Positions 10,572-20,147 of a stretch of 64,000 nucleotides of DNA are shown in pieces. The stretch is from contig JBKBHF010000016.1 in the NCBI GenBank assembly GCA_046297695.1, positions 11,711-75,710 on the forward strand, given 5' to 3'. The notes under the pieces were generated by a model that was not told where the DNA came from, searched no databases, and saw only the letters and a program-made list of their open reading frames with translations. The position numbers and the translations under genes were made by a program. This DNA is from Permianibacter sp046297695 (lineage in GTDB: Bacteria > Pseudomonadota > Gammaproteobacteria > Enterobacterales > Permianibacteraceae). How positions within the stretch are numbered: position 1 is the first letter of the stretch; each line of letters begins with the position of its first letter.

Positions 10572-11888
10572 TCAGTAACCATCTCCCATCAACACGTAAC
10601 AAACACCGAGCACAGTCCATGCGCCACTACCACCATCCGGCAATGGCATCGGCTGATAGCGCAGGCTGCCGTCCGGTTTGCGTTCGCTGTTCAGCAGATC
10701 ACGGATCTGCACCAGCAGCTTGCTGACGGCAATCTGTGCCGGCCAGCTGCGATAGGCATCGGGCCATTGCAGGCTCAGCTGGCGCGGCCGGGTGCCACCG
10801 TATCCCGGTATGGTGCCGAGTCCGGCGAAGCGTTTGCCGACGGCGGTGTGGCCGGTTTCTGCGAGCAGAAAATCCAGACGGGAGACCAAGGACGCTGCCA
10901 CCCGGCTGTTGAATCCGGTCAGCGGCAAGCCGCCGGTCTGTTCGCGATGCGCTGTGGTAAATGCAGCCAGCCAGGTCCAACCGGAATTCATCTTGGCTTT
11001 GGCATCGGCGTCGGCGCTCAACGCCGCCTGCACCACCTTGCGCACATTGTCGGTGGTCACTTCCCGCTGCGGCACGCCGAACAAGTTGAAAATCTCGTTG
11101 GCGATCTTGACCGCCAGAAACTGCTCCTCGACCGTCCAGTCCTTGTTGTCTTCAACGGTTTTGGCAAGCAGCCGGGCGCGATACAACAGCGAGTTGGTCA
11201 GGAACCCGTACGCGCTGTAATTGATGCGTGGCTTCGGCCAGAAAAATTTCAGCAGCCGGTCATGCCAACCGCTGACCGGCTCGCCGACCGGTTGCCGCTG
11301 ATACATCGGCTGGTACGGTTCTTCGTCAATCCAGCGCACCAGCGCTTTGACAAACTCCTCGTCCGCGGCGTCGGCTTTGGGCATCACCGGCGGGTAGATG
11401 CTTTCACCGATCACGCAGGTGGCGGCATCGTCGATCACCACCGGATCATCGCTGGAGGTTTCGATATCCGCCTGCACCCGCGCCTCGGCGTAAACGAGAT
11501 ACATCTCCTGGGCGACGAAGGACAGCGAATCCCAGTAATCAAGCGCCTGATCGGTCAGGCGCGCACCCGGCACGCTGTTGCCGCTGCTCTCCTCGACATA
11601 GCTGCAGGAACGAAGCAGCGCCGGATTGAGCCGGATGAAATCGTCATCGGCCTGGACGGTGTTGCGGAATGGCCATGGCACCATCAACCGGGCAATGACA
11701 TCGATGCTGAAGCGATGCCCGCGCGCCAAGACTTCGCACAACTTGCCATCGCGGTCATGGCGTGGAATGCGGCCTTCGCGCCAGCTCTCGGGCTGCGGAT
11801 GAAAACGCTTGAACCAGACTTTCCAGGCAGCGATGAAGATGCCGCGCGACAGCTGGAAATTATTGGCGGAAGGAAACGTAACGTGCAT
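10572..11888 (-). CDS. Uncharacterised protein
   Basis: I do not recognise this protein. It has about 438 residues from ATG 11888, or 450 from ATG 11924; neither start has a clear ribosome-binding site. There is no signal peptide or convincing membrane segment. The composition is that of a real soluble protein: Trp-rich (for example FIAAWKVWFKRF and WTWLAAF), with an acidic middle and a C-terminal half predicted to be helical. It ends 12 bases from the convergent binding-protein gene. No motif suggests an enzyme activity. Confidence 0.65.
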   Translation of the reverse strand: MHVTFPSANNFQLSRGIFIAAWKVWFKRFHPQPESWREGRIPRHDRDGKLCEVLARGHRFSIDVIARLMVPWPFRNTVQADDDFIRLNPALLRSCSYVEESSGNSVPGARLTDQALDYWDSLSFVAQEMYLVYAEARVQADIETSSDDPVVIDDAATCVIGESIYPPVMPKADAADEEFVKALVRWIDEEPYQPMYQRQPVGEPVSGWHDRLLKFFWPKPRINYSAYGFLTNSLLYRARLLAKTVEDNKDWTVEEQFLAVKIANEIFNLFGVPQREVTTDNVRKVVQAALSADADAKAKMNSGWTWLAAFTTAHREQTGGLPLTGFNSRVAASLVSRLDFLLAETGHTAVGKRFAGLGTIPGYGGTRPRQLSLQWPDAYRSWPAQIAVSKLLVQIRDLLNSERKPDGSLRYQPMPLPDGGSGAWTVLGVCYVLMGDGY

Positions 11889-11924
11889 GGTCGACAAAAC
11901 GGCCGGCAAACAGGATGGCGACAT

Positions 11925-12351
11925 GATGGCACAGCCGCACCGCAGCGGGCTACCGACGCCCGGCTCGGCCAGCCCGGTGCCCCGTCACGCCAGCCGGCCC
12001 GGATACCCTACCATCGATTGCCCCATGCTCCAGGCCGCCACAACTTGCACCGATTCCCGTTTACATGGCTCGGGTTCGACCGGCGTCAGCCCTGGCTACA
12101 GCACCGTGCTGCCGGCAGCCCGCCCAGGAGCGACAGCTAGGCCGTCGGCCACCACCCCATCGAGGCGCGGGGCCGTGGTGCACGCCATTGTCGGCTTCTG
12201 CTGCGCACCCTCGAACTACTGCAGCAGCATGCGCCGAACCAGCATCCGCCGCCCAACCTGTCACACCGCCGCCACGGACCGCCTGGTCGGCAACAGCAGT
12301 CGGTTTGGCGATTGCTCAACGCTGGGCCAGGAAAACAGGCACGAAAAAACA
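11925..12351. other. Gene-poor stretch beside tRNA-Arg
   Basis: About 430 GC-rich bases in which I cannot support a gene. A plus-strand frame is open across 11809-12393 but its translation is rich in Arg, Ser, Pro and Thr with no family resemblance and it overlaps both the upstream coding region and the tRNA. It may be a leader for the minus-strand gene, decayed coding sequence, or spacer. Confidence 0.4.
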
Positions 12352-12428
12352 TGGCGTCCCGGAGACGATTTGAACGTCCGACCTTCCCCTTAGGAGGGGG
12401 ATGCTCTATCCAGCTGAGCTACCGGGAC
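12352..12428 (-). tRNA. tRNA-Arg (anticodon CCT)
   Basis: 77 bases on the minus strand including an encoded CCA. Acceptor GTCCCGG pairs with CCGGGAC; the D arm GCTC/GAGC, anticodon stem TCCCC/GGGGA with loop CTCCTAA, and T arm with TTCAAAT are all present. Anticodon CCT reads AGG. Only about 10 bases lie between the terminator of the acyl-CoA dehydrogenase gene and this tRNA. Confidence 0.97.
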
Positions 12429-12436
12429 CTACAAGA

Positions 12437-12467
12437 CAAAAAAACGCCCTGCCGTGCAGGCAGGGCG
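12437..12467 (-). terminator. Terminator of the acyl-CoA dehydrogenase gene
   Basis: On the minus strand the stem GCCCTGCC/GGCAGGGC is followed by eight T (the A run at 12437-12444 on the plus strand). It stands between the dehydrogenase stop and tRNA-Arg. Confidence 0.85.
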
Positions 12468-12524
12468 CGCATTGTAAACCAGAGCAGGGCGCGCTTCATC
12501 CCCGGCTCGAAACCACCGACCGAC

Positions 12525-14285
12525 TCAAACGGCGAAATAACTGGCCTCTGGCTGCGCCCACGCGTGAGCCTGGCTGACGATAAGCGTGCGCAAGCTCGCA
12601 GTACGCGGCATCAGCTGGCGACGGAAGAAATCGGCGGTCAGCAGCTTGTGTTGGTAATACACATCGCTGTCTTCCGCGCTGGCAGCAATTTGTGCCAACT
12701 GACACCACAGCCAACCGTAGATCAAATGGCCGGTCAGGTGCAGGAAGTGCACCGCATTGGCACCGGCATGACGGCCGCCGTCCTCGGCGTTTTCCAGAAT
12801 CGCATCGAGTGCCAGTTCGAAATCGCTCGCCGCCTGGCTGAGCGCCGCTTTCCAGTCGGCATCTTTCAGTTTCTCGGCGTAACGGCGAATCGCCAGCAGC
12901 AGTTCTTCGGCGGTTTCGCCTTTGTTGGCGATCAGTTTGCGGCCGACCAGATCCATGGCCTGCACGCCGTTGGTGCCTTCATAGATTTGGGCGATGCGGG
13001 CGTCACGCACTGTTTGCTCAACGCCCCATTCGCGCACATAACCGTGACCACCAAGTACCTGCACACCGTGGTTGCAGACTTCGAAACCGATATCGGTGAA
13101 AAAGGCTTTCGCCACAGGGGTCAGGAAGGCCAGCAGCGCTTCGGCCTTGGCTTTGACCGCCGCGTCTTTGCCGGTGTGCGCTTCATCGAGCAGGCTGCCC
13201 ATCCACAGTGCCAGCGCACGGCCACCTTCGGTATAGGCGCGCATGGTCAGCAGCATGCGCTGCACATCCGGATGCACGATGATCGGATCGGCAATTTCTT
13301 TCGAACCCGGCGCCCGGCTCTGCTTGCGTTCGCTGGCATAACGCGCCGCGATCTGCCAGGCGAGCTCGCCAAGACCAACGCCTTGCACGGCAATCGACAA
13401 GCGCTCGACGTTCATCATCGTGAACATGCACTTGAGGCCTTCATTCGGCTTGCCGATGAGGTAGCCCTTGGCGCCGTCGAAATTCATGACGCAGGTGCTC
13501 GATGCCTTGATGCCCATCTTGTGCTCGATCGAGCCGCAGCTGAACGCGTTGCGTGCGCCGAGCGAACCGTCGGCATTGACGTCGAACTTCGATACCAGGA
13601 ACAGCGAAATGCCCTTGGTGCCGGCCGGGGCATCCGGCAAGCGTGCCAGCACCAGATGGACGATGTTGTCGGTCAGATCGTGCTCACCGCCGGTGATGAA
13701 AATCTTGGTGCCGCTGATGCTGTAGCTGCCGTCGGCATTCGGTGTGGCTTTGGTTTTCAGCAGGCCCAGATCGGTACCGGCATGCGGCTCGGTCAGGCAC
13801 ATCGCACCGGCCCATTCGCCGCCCAACAGTTTCGGCAGGTATTGCGCTTTCATCGCTTCGTCGCCGTGCGCGGCGATGCACTCGGTGGCGCCATTGGTCA
13901 GCGACGAATACAGGCAGAACGAGGTGTTGGCGCCGTAGATCATTTCTTCAATGGCGACATGCAGCGTGCGCGGCAGGCCCTGACCGCCGTACTGCGGATC
14001 GCCACAGAGCGACTGCCAGCCGCTTTCGGCAAATTGCTTCCACGCTTCCGGAAAGCCTTTCGGTGTTTTGACCACGCCGTTGCTGATGCTGCAACCTTCT
14101 TCATCGCCACTGCGGTTCAGCGGCGCCAGTACGCCACCACAAAACTTGCCCGCCTCTTCCAGCACGGCATCGATCAAGCCGCTGTCCAGTTCGGCATGGC
14201 CACCGAGTTGCTGCCACCGCTCCGGCAACTTGAGCCATTCGAGCAGCAGGAAACGGTAATCGCGGATCGGGGCTTGGTAGGTCAT
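12525..14285 (-). CDS. Acyl-CoA dehydrogenase, long type with extra C-terminal domain
   Basis: An FAD enzyme that makes the 2,3-double bond in an acyl-CoA, the first step of beta-oxidation. The 586 residues are longer than the usual 380-400 and fit the group with an added C-terminal domain (also found in DmdC-type enzymes). Visible motifs: MCLTEPHAGTDLG (flavin and substrate contact), KIFITGGEHDLTDN, the segment IEHKMGIKASSTC, and YEGTNGVQAMDLVGRK near residue 435. The chain length preference cannot be read from sequence. Monocistronic, with its own terminator. ATG 14285 matches family N-termini. Confidence 0.88.
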   Translation of the reverse strand: MTYQAPIRDYRFLLLEWLKLPERWQQLGGHAELDSGLIDAVLEEAGKFCGGVLAPLNRSGDEEGCSISNGVVKTPKGFPEAWKQFAESGWQSLCGDPQYGGQGLPRTLHVAIEEMIYGANTSFCLYSSLTNGATECIAAHGDEAMKAQYLPKLLGGEWAGAMCLTEPHAGTDLGLLKTKATPNADGSYSISGTKIFITGGEHDLTDNIVHLVLARLPDAPAGTKGISLFLVSKFDVNADGSLGARNAFSCGSIEHKMGIKASSTCVMNFDGAKGYLIGKPNEGLKCMFTMMNVERLSIAVQGVGLGELAWQIAARYASERKQSRAPGSKEIADPIIVHPDVQRMLLTMRAYTEGGRALALWMGSLLDEAHTGKDAAVKAKAEALLAFLTPVAKAFFTDIGFEVCNHGVQVLGGHGYVREWGVEQTVRDARIAQIYEGTNGVQAMDLVGRKLIANKGETAEELLLAIRRYAEKLKDADWKAALSQAASDFELALDAILENAEDGGRHAGANAVHFLHLTGHLIYGWLWCQLAQIAASAEDSDVYYQHKLLTADFFRRQLMPRTASLRTLIVSQAHAWAQPEASYFAV

Positions 14286-14361
14286 GAAAGTCTCCAGAGT
14301 ATTGGCTGATTTTTTGTGAATGGTGTGTGTGTGAAAATGACTTGTTTATGAAAATAAGAGG

Positions 14362-14874
14362 TCAACGCAGGCTGTCGAGCAGCCATTGCAAGGCATATTC
14401 GAGTGCCTGTTCGCGCACGGCAGCGCGCTCACCGTCGAAGTGCTGCACGCGCGCTTCGACCGCCACGCCTTTGCGCGCCAGCCCAAACCAGACGGTGCCG
14501 ACCGGCTTGGCATCACTGCCGCCATCGGGACCTGCGATGCCGCTGACGCTGATCGCGATATCGGCCTTGCTGCGCGCCAGTGCACCGAAGGCCATCGCCA
14601 TCACGGTTTCGCTGCTGACCGCACCGAAGCTATTGAGCGTGTCGGCCGAGACGCCGAGCAACTGCTGCTTGGCGTCATTGCTGTAGGTGACGAAACCGCG
14701 ATCAAACCAGCGTGAGCTGCCCGGCAACGCGGTGCACGCCGCCGCGATAAGACCACCGGTGCAGGATTCAGCAGTCGTCAGCCACATGCCATTGCTGGTC
14801 AGCAGCTGCGCCAGATTGGCCACTTGTTGAGCGATGTCCCGGTCCACATCCCGATTGGCGTCACGCGTTTGCAC
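14362..14874 (-). CDS. pncC: CinA C-terminal-type nicotinamide-nucleotide amidohydrolase
   Basis: Deamidates nicotinamide mononucleotide to nicotinate mononucleotide in NAD salvage. The 170 residues are the stand-alone CinA C-terminal domain (E. coli PncC 165). Family motifs: TAESCTGGLIAA near residue 33, FVTYSNDAKQQLLGV, GAVSSETV and SGIAGPDGG. It is divergent from mutS; in many relatives this gene is the neighbour of mutS or recA, but recA is not present on this side. Confidence 0.9.
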   Translation of the reverse strand: MQTRDANRDVDRDIAQQVANLAQLLTSNGMWLTTAESCTGGLIAAACTALPGSSRWFDRGFVTYSNDAKQQLLGVSADTLNSFGAVSSETVMAMAFGALARSKADIAISVSGIAGPDGGSDAKPVGTVWFGLARKGVAVEARVQHFDGERAAVREQALEYALQWLLDSLR

Positions 14875-14960
14875 GATGGCTGTCCTTGCACCGCCCCATC
14901 AAGGAGACGACGCGGTGATTCGTATTGGGTTGGGCCCGCTCTGCCAGTAGAATGCCGGCG

Positions 14961-17555
14961 ATGACGACGACCACACTCCCCCCGATGCCGGATCTGTCCG
15001 GCCACACGCCGATGATGCAGCAGTATCTGCGCATCAAGGCGGCCCATCCCCAGCATTTGCTGTTCTACCGGATGGGCGACTTCTACGAACTCTTTTACGA
15101 CGACGCCGCCACCGCCGCGCAGGCGCTGGACATCACGCTGACCAAGCGCGGCGCCTCCAACGGCGACCCAATCCCGATGGCCGGCGTGCCGTGGCACGCC
15201 ATGGAGCCTTACCTCGCCAAGCTCGTGAAACAGGGGTTCACGGTCGCCATCTGCGAGCAGCTCGGCGACCCGGCACTGAGCAAGGGGCCGGTCGAGCGCG
15301 GCGTGGTCCGTATTGTCACCCCCGGCACGCTGTCCGACGAGGAATTGCTGGATGAGCGTCGCGACAACCTGATTCTAGCGATCACGCAAAGGTCTGACCA
15401 CCGGGACGGCGGTACGCACTTTGGCGTTGCCAGCCTCGAGTTGGCAAGTGGCCGTTTCGCATTAAGCGAGCCGCGCTCACTGCCCGAGCTTTGCGCTGAA
15501 TTGCATCGGCTGCAACCGGCCGAAGTGCTGCTGGACGAAAACCTGTACGAACTGCCGCTGCCGGCGCTCGGCGCCCGCCGGCTCTGCCCGGCCTGGCAGT
15601 TCGATCCGGTCTCGGCTCGCGAAGCCCTGCAGCGCCATTACAACGTCCGCAATCTCGATGGCTTTGGTCTGAGCCAGCTCGGCGCCGGCCTTGGCGCTGC
15701 CGGCGCGTTGCTGCAGTACGCCAAAGAAACCCAGAAAACCGCGCTGCCGCACCTGCGGCCGCCAACCCTGGAACGCGGCGATGACGCGCTCCAGCTCGAC
15801 CCGGCCACCCGGCGCAATCTCGAGCTGTCGGAAACCATTCGCGGCGACGACAGCCACACGCTGCTGCAAGTGCTCGACCGCACGGTCACCGCGATGGGCA
15901 CCCGGCTACTGCGGCGCTGGCTGCATCGGCCGCTGTGCCAGCGCGCCGCCATCGAACAACGACTGGATGCGGTCGAAGCACTGCTCAATTCCCATCAGCT
16001 CGACGAGATCCGCCGGGCACTGAAATCAGTCGGCGATCTGGAGCGGGTGCTGGCGCGCATTGCGCTCGGTTCGGCCCGCCCGCGCGATCTGGTCCGGGTA
16101 CGCGAAGCCACCCGCGCGCTGCCCGATCTGCTCGCGCTGTTGCACGCCGTACCGAGCCAAAGCCTGCGGCAACTGACCAGCGGGCTGCGCGCCTTTCCCG
16201 ATGTCGAAGCGCTGCTCAGCCGCGCCATTGCCGAGCAACCGTCTGGCCTCGTGCGCGACGGCGGCGTCATCGCGGTCGGTTACGACCGGGAGCTCGATGA
16301 CTTGCGCGAGCTGTCCGAAGGCGTCGATTGCTTTCTCGAACGCATCGAAGCCGAAGAGCGCGCCGCCACCGGCATCGGCACACTCAAAGCCGGCTTCAAT
16401 CGCGTGCACGGTTTCTATCTGGAAATCTCGCGTGGCCAGGCCCATCTGGCGCCGGCGCATTACCGCCGCCGGCAGACCTTGAAAAACGCCGAGCGCTTCA
16501 TCACCGAAGCCCTGTCGGCGCAGGAAGAGCGGGTGCTGCGCGGCAGCGAGCGGGCCTTGCTGCGCGAGAAAGAACTGTACGAACAGCTGCTCGCCACGCT
16601 GCGCACCGAGCTGCCGGCACTGCAGGCCTGCAGCGATGCGCTCGCCACGCTCGATGTGCTGCAATCGCTGGCCGAACGGGCCGGCACGCTGCATTACCGC
16701 CGGCCGGTATTGCGCGATGCGCCCGGCATCGTGATCCGCGGCGGCCGCCATCCGGTGGTCGAACAGTTCATCAACGAACCATTCGTTGCCAATGACACCG
16801 TGCTGACGGAAGAACGGCGCAGCCAGATCATCACCGGCCCGAACATGGGCGGCAAATCGACCTACATGCGACAAACCGCGCTCATCACGCTGCTCGCCCA
16901 TGTCGGCAGTTTCGTACCGGCCGACAGCGCCGAGATCGGTCTAGTCGATCGCATCTTCACCCGCATCGGCGCCAGTGACGATGTTGCCGGCGGCGCCTCG
17001 ACCTTCATGGTCGAGATGAACGAAACCGCCAACATCCTGCATCACGCCAGTGCCCGCAGCCTGGTGCTGCTCGATGAGATCGGCCGCGGTACCAGCACCT
17101 ATGACGGCCTCGCGCTGGCCTGGGCCTGCCTCGAACATATCCATCTGAACATCGGGGCTTTGACGCTGTTCGCGACCCATTATTTCGAGCTGACGCGGCT
17201 GCCGGAACAGCAAGCGGGCATGGTCAACCTGCATGTCAGCGCGACCGAGCACGGCGATTCGGTGGTATTCTTGCACGCCATCGAGGACGGCCCGGCCAAC
17301 CGCAGTTACGGCATCCATGTCGCGCAACTGGCCGGTCTACCGTTGGCGGTTGTCGCCCGCGCCCGCGCCCATCTGGGTCAGCTGGAATCGGCCACGCCGG
17401 TCGCCGCGCACGGTACTGGCAGCGAGCCGGCTTCACCGGAAACCAGACCCGTGATCGACCCGGCCCATGCCCTGCTCGATGCCCTGGATATTGATCGCAT
17501 CAGTCCGCGCGACGCGCTGGACGTGCTATACCAACTGAAATCGCTACGCAAATAA
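14961..17555 (+). CDS. mutS: DNA mismatch repair protein MutS
   Basis: Recognises mismatches and starts repair with MutL. 864 residues (E. coli 853). The N-terminal TPMMQQYL block is followed by the mismatch-reading F41-Y42-E43 in GDFYELF; the Walker A motif GPNMGGKST starts at residue 626, and the Walker B region LLDEIGRGTSTYDG and the ATPase signature are intact. ATG 14961 is preferred; another ATG three codons upstream (14952) is possible, and neither has a strong ribosome-binding site. fdxA follows after 20 bases, a conserved order in pseudomonads and relatives. Confidence 0.97.
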   Translation: MTTTTLPPMPDLSGHTPMMQQYLRIKAAHPQHLLFYRMGDFYELFYDDAATAAQALDITLTKRGASNGDPIPMAGVPWHAMEPYLAKLVKQGFTVAICEQLGDPALSKGPVERGVVRIVTPGTLSDEELLDERRDNLILAITQRSDHRDGGTHFGVASLELASGRFALSEPRSLPELCAELHRLQPAEVLLDENLYELPLPALGARRLCPAWQFDPVSAREALQRHYNVRNLDGFGLSQLGAGLGAAGALLQYAKETQKTALPHLRPPTLERGDDALQLDPATRRNLELSETIRGDDSHTLLQVLDRTVTAMGTRLLRRWLHRPLCQRAAIEQRLDAVEALLNSHQLDEIRRALKSVGDLERVLARIALGSARPRDLVRVREATRALPDLLALLHAVPSQSLRQLTSGLRAFPDVEALLSRAIAEQPSGLVRDGGVIAVGYDRELDDLRELSEGVDCFLERIEAEERAATGIGTLKAGFNRVHGFYLEISRGQAHLAPAHYRRRQTLKNAERFITEALSAQEERVLRGSERALLREKELYEQLLATLRTELPALQACSDALATLDVLQSLAERAGTLHYRRPVLRDAPGIVIRGGRHPVVEQFINEPFVANDTVLTEERRSQIITGPNMGGKSTYMRQTALITLLAHVGSFVPADSAEIGLVDRIFTRIGASDDVAGGASTFMVEMNETANILHHASARSLVLLDEIGRGTSTYDGLALAWACLEHIHLNIGALTLFATHYFELTRLPEQQAGMVNLHVSATEHGDSVVFLHAIEDGPANRSYGIHVAQLAGLPLAVVARARAHLGQLESATPVAAHGTGSEPASPETRPVIDPAHALLDALDIDRISPRDALDVLYQLKSLRK

Positions 17556-17575
17556 CTGCCATTCGGGAGCCCATC

Positions 17576-17899
17576 ATGGCCTTTGTTGTTGCCGACAACT
17601 GCGTCCTGTGCAAGCACACTGACTGCGTCGAAGTCTGTCCGGTCGATTGCTTCTACGAAGGCGAGAACTTTCTCGTCATCAACCCGGACGAGTGCATCGA
17701 TTGCGGCCTGTGTGAGCCGGAATGCCCGGTCAACGCCATCTTCGAAGAAAACGAATTGCCGGAAGACCAAAAGCAATACATCCAGATCAACGCCGAGCTG
17801 GCGAAGAACTGGCCGAACATCAACAAGAAAAAAGACGCCCTGCCGGACGCCGAGAAATGGAATGGCGTGCCGAACAAACTGCAATACCTCAAGCGTTGA
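17576..17899 (+). CDS. fdxA: 7Fe ferredoxin (3Fe-4S plus 4Fe-4S)
   Basis: A small electron carrier of 107 residues. The first cluster region has Cys9, Cys17, Cys21 and Cys25 (with an extra Cys12), and the second has Cys40, Cys43, Cys46 and Cys50 in CIDCGLCEPECP, the usual pattern for the Azotobacter-type FdI/FdxA proteins. A GGGAG lies upstream of the ATG. It is 20 bases behind mutS and probably in the same transcript; a terminator follows. Confidence 0.95.
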   Translation: MAFVVADNCVLCKHTDCVEVCPVDCFYEGENFLVINPDECIDCGLCEPECPVNAIFEENELPEDQKQYIQINAELAKNWPNINKKKDALPDAEKWNGVPNKLQYLKR

Positions 17900-17919
17900 T
17901 CGTTTGCAGACCGTACTGA

Positions 17920-17948
17920 GGCCGGCTTCTTGCCGGCCCTGTCATTTT
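17920..17948 (+). terminator. Terminator after fdxA
   Basis: Stem GGCCGGC/GCCGGCC with loop TTCTT, followed by CTGTCATTTTT. The T tract starts several bases after the stem, so it may be only moderately efficient. Confidence 0.6.
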
Positions 17949-17987
17949 TGGTGACCGCATTGCCAGACCAGAACAAGGACAATCGCC

Positions 17988-20147
17988 GTGAAAAACTGCC
18001 TGCGTTATGCCCTGCTTGCCCTGCCCTTCACTGCTGCCCTCGCCGACGAAGGCCAATGGCAACCGCACCAGCTGCTGGAATTGAAAAGCGAGCTGAAACG
18101 CATCGGCATCACCCTCCCGGCGGAAAAACTCAGCGATCTCACCAAGCACCCGATGAGCGCGATTGTCTCGACCGGTGGTTGCTCCGCATCATTCGTGTCG
18201 CCAAACGGTCTGGTCGTCACCAACCATCACTGCGCTTACAGCGCCATCCAGCGCAACGCGACCGCCGAGAAGAATCTGCTCGCCACCGGCTTTCTCGCCA
18301 AGACCATGGCCGAAGAATTGCCTGCCGGCCCGAATGAACGCATCTACGTCACCGACAAGGTTGAGAATGTCACGGACAAGGTGCTGAACGGCCTGGATGC
18401 CAGCCTGACCGGCAAAGCCCGGCACGATGCGATCCAGATGCGGGTCAAGGCGCTGATCGCCGAATGCGAAAAAGATCCGGCCTACCGCTGCTCGGTACCG
18501 AGTTTTCACCGCGGCCTCGAGTACTACCGCATCCGTCAACTGATGATTCGCGACGTCCGTCTGGTGTACGCACCGGCTGAAATGATCGGCAATTACGGCG
18601 GCGACATCGACAATTTCGAGTTCCCGCGCCACACCGGCGATTTCTCGTTCCTGCGTGCCTATGTCGGCAAGGACGGCAAACCGGCCGACCCATCGCCGGA
18701 AAACGTGCCGTTCAAGTCCAAGGATTTTCTGGTCGTCTCGGCCGAAGGTCTGAAGAACGGCGATCCGATTCTGCTGGCCGGTTACCCCGGCCGCACCAGC
18801 CGCTACAAACTGCCCAATGAAATCCGCTTTGCCCGTGATATCGATTACCCGGCCCGCGTGCAGGAATTTCAGGCCGATCTGGACGTGATCGCCGCTGCCA
18901 CCACCACCAACGCCGACTGGCCCGTCCGTTATGCCAGTACGGTCAAATCGATCAATAACCGGATGAAAAAACTGCAGGGCTTACTCGACGGTTTCGCCCG
19001 CAAGGATATTGCAGCTATCAAGGACAAGCAGGATCTGGCCTTCCGCGAATGGCTCAGCAAGCAGAAGCATGCCGAGAGCCAGCAACAGATTCTGACCGAA
19101 CTCGATGAGCTGATCGCCGCCGATCAGCTCATCACCCGACACGAATTTGCCTTTGCCAAAGCCAGCCACAGTGATCTGCTGAAAGCCGCGATGACGCTGT
19201 ACCGCCTGGCGCGGGAAAGCGAAAAAGCCAATGCCGAGCGTGAGCCCGGCTTTCAGGAACGCGACATTCCGTTTATCCGTGCCCGCCTCAGCCGGATGGA
19301 GCAGTCGCTGGTGGCGCAAGTCGACTTCACCCGCTGGCAGGCGGCGCTGAAGCGTTACTACGTGCAGCCGCTGGAAGACCGCATTCCGGGCTTTGACCTG
19401 GAGTTGCCCAATGGCAGCGATCTGGATCAACGGCTGACCGCGCTGTATCGCGGCACCGAACTGGCCGATACCAACAAGCGATTGGCCTGGCTCGGTCAAC
19501 CACCTGCGGCATTTGAGCAGAGCAAGGACGGCCTGATTCAGCTGGCGGTAGCGCTGTACCCGACGGCGATTGCACTGGAAGCGCAGCGCAAGGAAGTAGA
19601 CGGCGAATTTGATCGCATCATTCCGCGCTACATGCAGGCCGTCATCGCCTGGAAAAAATCGCAAGGCAAGCCGGTTTACCCCGATGCCAACTCAACATTG
19701 CGGGTGACCTACGGCACGGTCGGCGCCTACTCGCCTGCCGATGGCATCGTCAAAGGCCCGTTCACCACGGTTGACGGCATTCTCGCCAAGCACACCGGCG
19801 AAGATCCGTTCAACGCCCCGCGCGCGTTGCAGGAGGCCATCAAGGCCGGCCGTTATGGCGTTTACCGCGATCCGGTGCTGAACACGGTGCCGGTCAACTT
19901 CCTGAGCAGCGCCGACACCACCGGCGGCAACTCCGGCTCCGCGGTGATGAATGGTCGCGGCGAGTTGGTTGGCCTCAATTTTGACTCGACCTATGAGTCG
20001 ATCACCAAAGACTGGTATTTCGATCCGGCCATCACCCGCGCCATCCATGTCGATATCCGCTACATGCTGTGGGTCATGCAGGAAGTCGATCACGCCGACA
20101 ATCTGTTGCAGGAAATGACCATCAAGTATCCGAAGCAGAAGAAATGA
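17988..20147 (+). CDS. S46 family dipeptidyl-peptidase
   Basis: A periplasmic or surface serine exopeptidase that removes dipeptides from peptide N-termini (DPP7/DPP11 family). 719 residues, with signal peptide (LRYALLALPFTAALA). The catalytic His lies in VVTNHHC (His80/81) with the paired cysteines Cys65 and Cys82, the Asp in GGDIDNFEFPRH (Asp206 or 208) and the Ser in TGGNSGS (Ser649). The residue that sets specificity, directly after NFD near the C-terminus, is Ser, not the Gly of DPP7 or the Arg of DPP11. GTG start at 17988 with AAGGA upstream is the only one that gives the signal peptide. Confidence 0.92.
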   Translation: MKNCLRYALLALPFTAALADEGQWQPHQLLELKSELKRIGITLPAEKLSDLTKHPMSAIVSTGGCSASFVSPNGLVVTNHHCAYSAIQRNATAEKNLLATGFLAKTMAEELPAGPNERIYVTDKVENVTDKVLNGLDASLTGKARHDAIQMRVKALIAECEKDPAYRCSVPSFHRGLEYYRIRQLMIRDVRLVYAPAEMIGNYGGDIDNFEFPRHTGDFSFLRAYVGKDGKPADPSPENVPFKSKDFLVVSAEGLKNGDPILLAGYPGRTSRYKLPNEIRFARDIDYPARVQEFQADLDVIAAATTTNADWPVRYASTVKSINNRMKKLQGLLDGFARKDIAAIKDKQDLAFREWLSKQKHAESQQQILTELDELIAADQLITRHEFAFAKASHSDLLKAAMTLYRLARESEKANAEREPGFQERDIPFIRARLSRMEQSLVAQVDFTRWQAALKRYYVQPLEDRIPGFDLELPNGSDLDQRLTALYRGTELADTNKRLAWLGQPPAAFEQSKDGLIQLAVALYPTAIALEAQRKEVDGEFDRIIPRYMQAVIAWKKSQGKPVYPDANSTLRVTYGTVGAYSPADGIVKGPFTTVDGILAKHTGEDPFNAPRALQEAIKAGRYGVYRDPVLNTVPVNFLSSADTTGGNSGSAVMNGRGELVGLNFDSTYESITKDWYFDPAITRAIHVDIRYMLWVMQEVDHADNLLQEMTIKYPKQKK

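Noticed and set aside
11809..12393. Possible gene of 194 codons on the plus strand
   Set aside because: It overlaps the opposite coding region and the tRNA, has low-complexity Arg/Ser/Pro composition and no ribosome-binding site.
12352..12428. Integration site of a genomic island at tRNA-Arg
   Set aside because: No integrase, no direct repeat of the tRNA 3' end and no foreign gene block on either side within the window.
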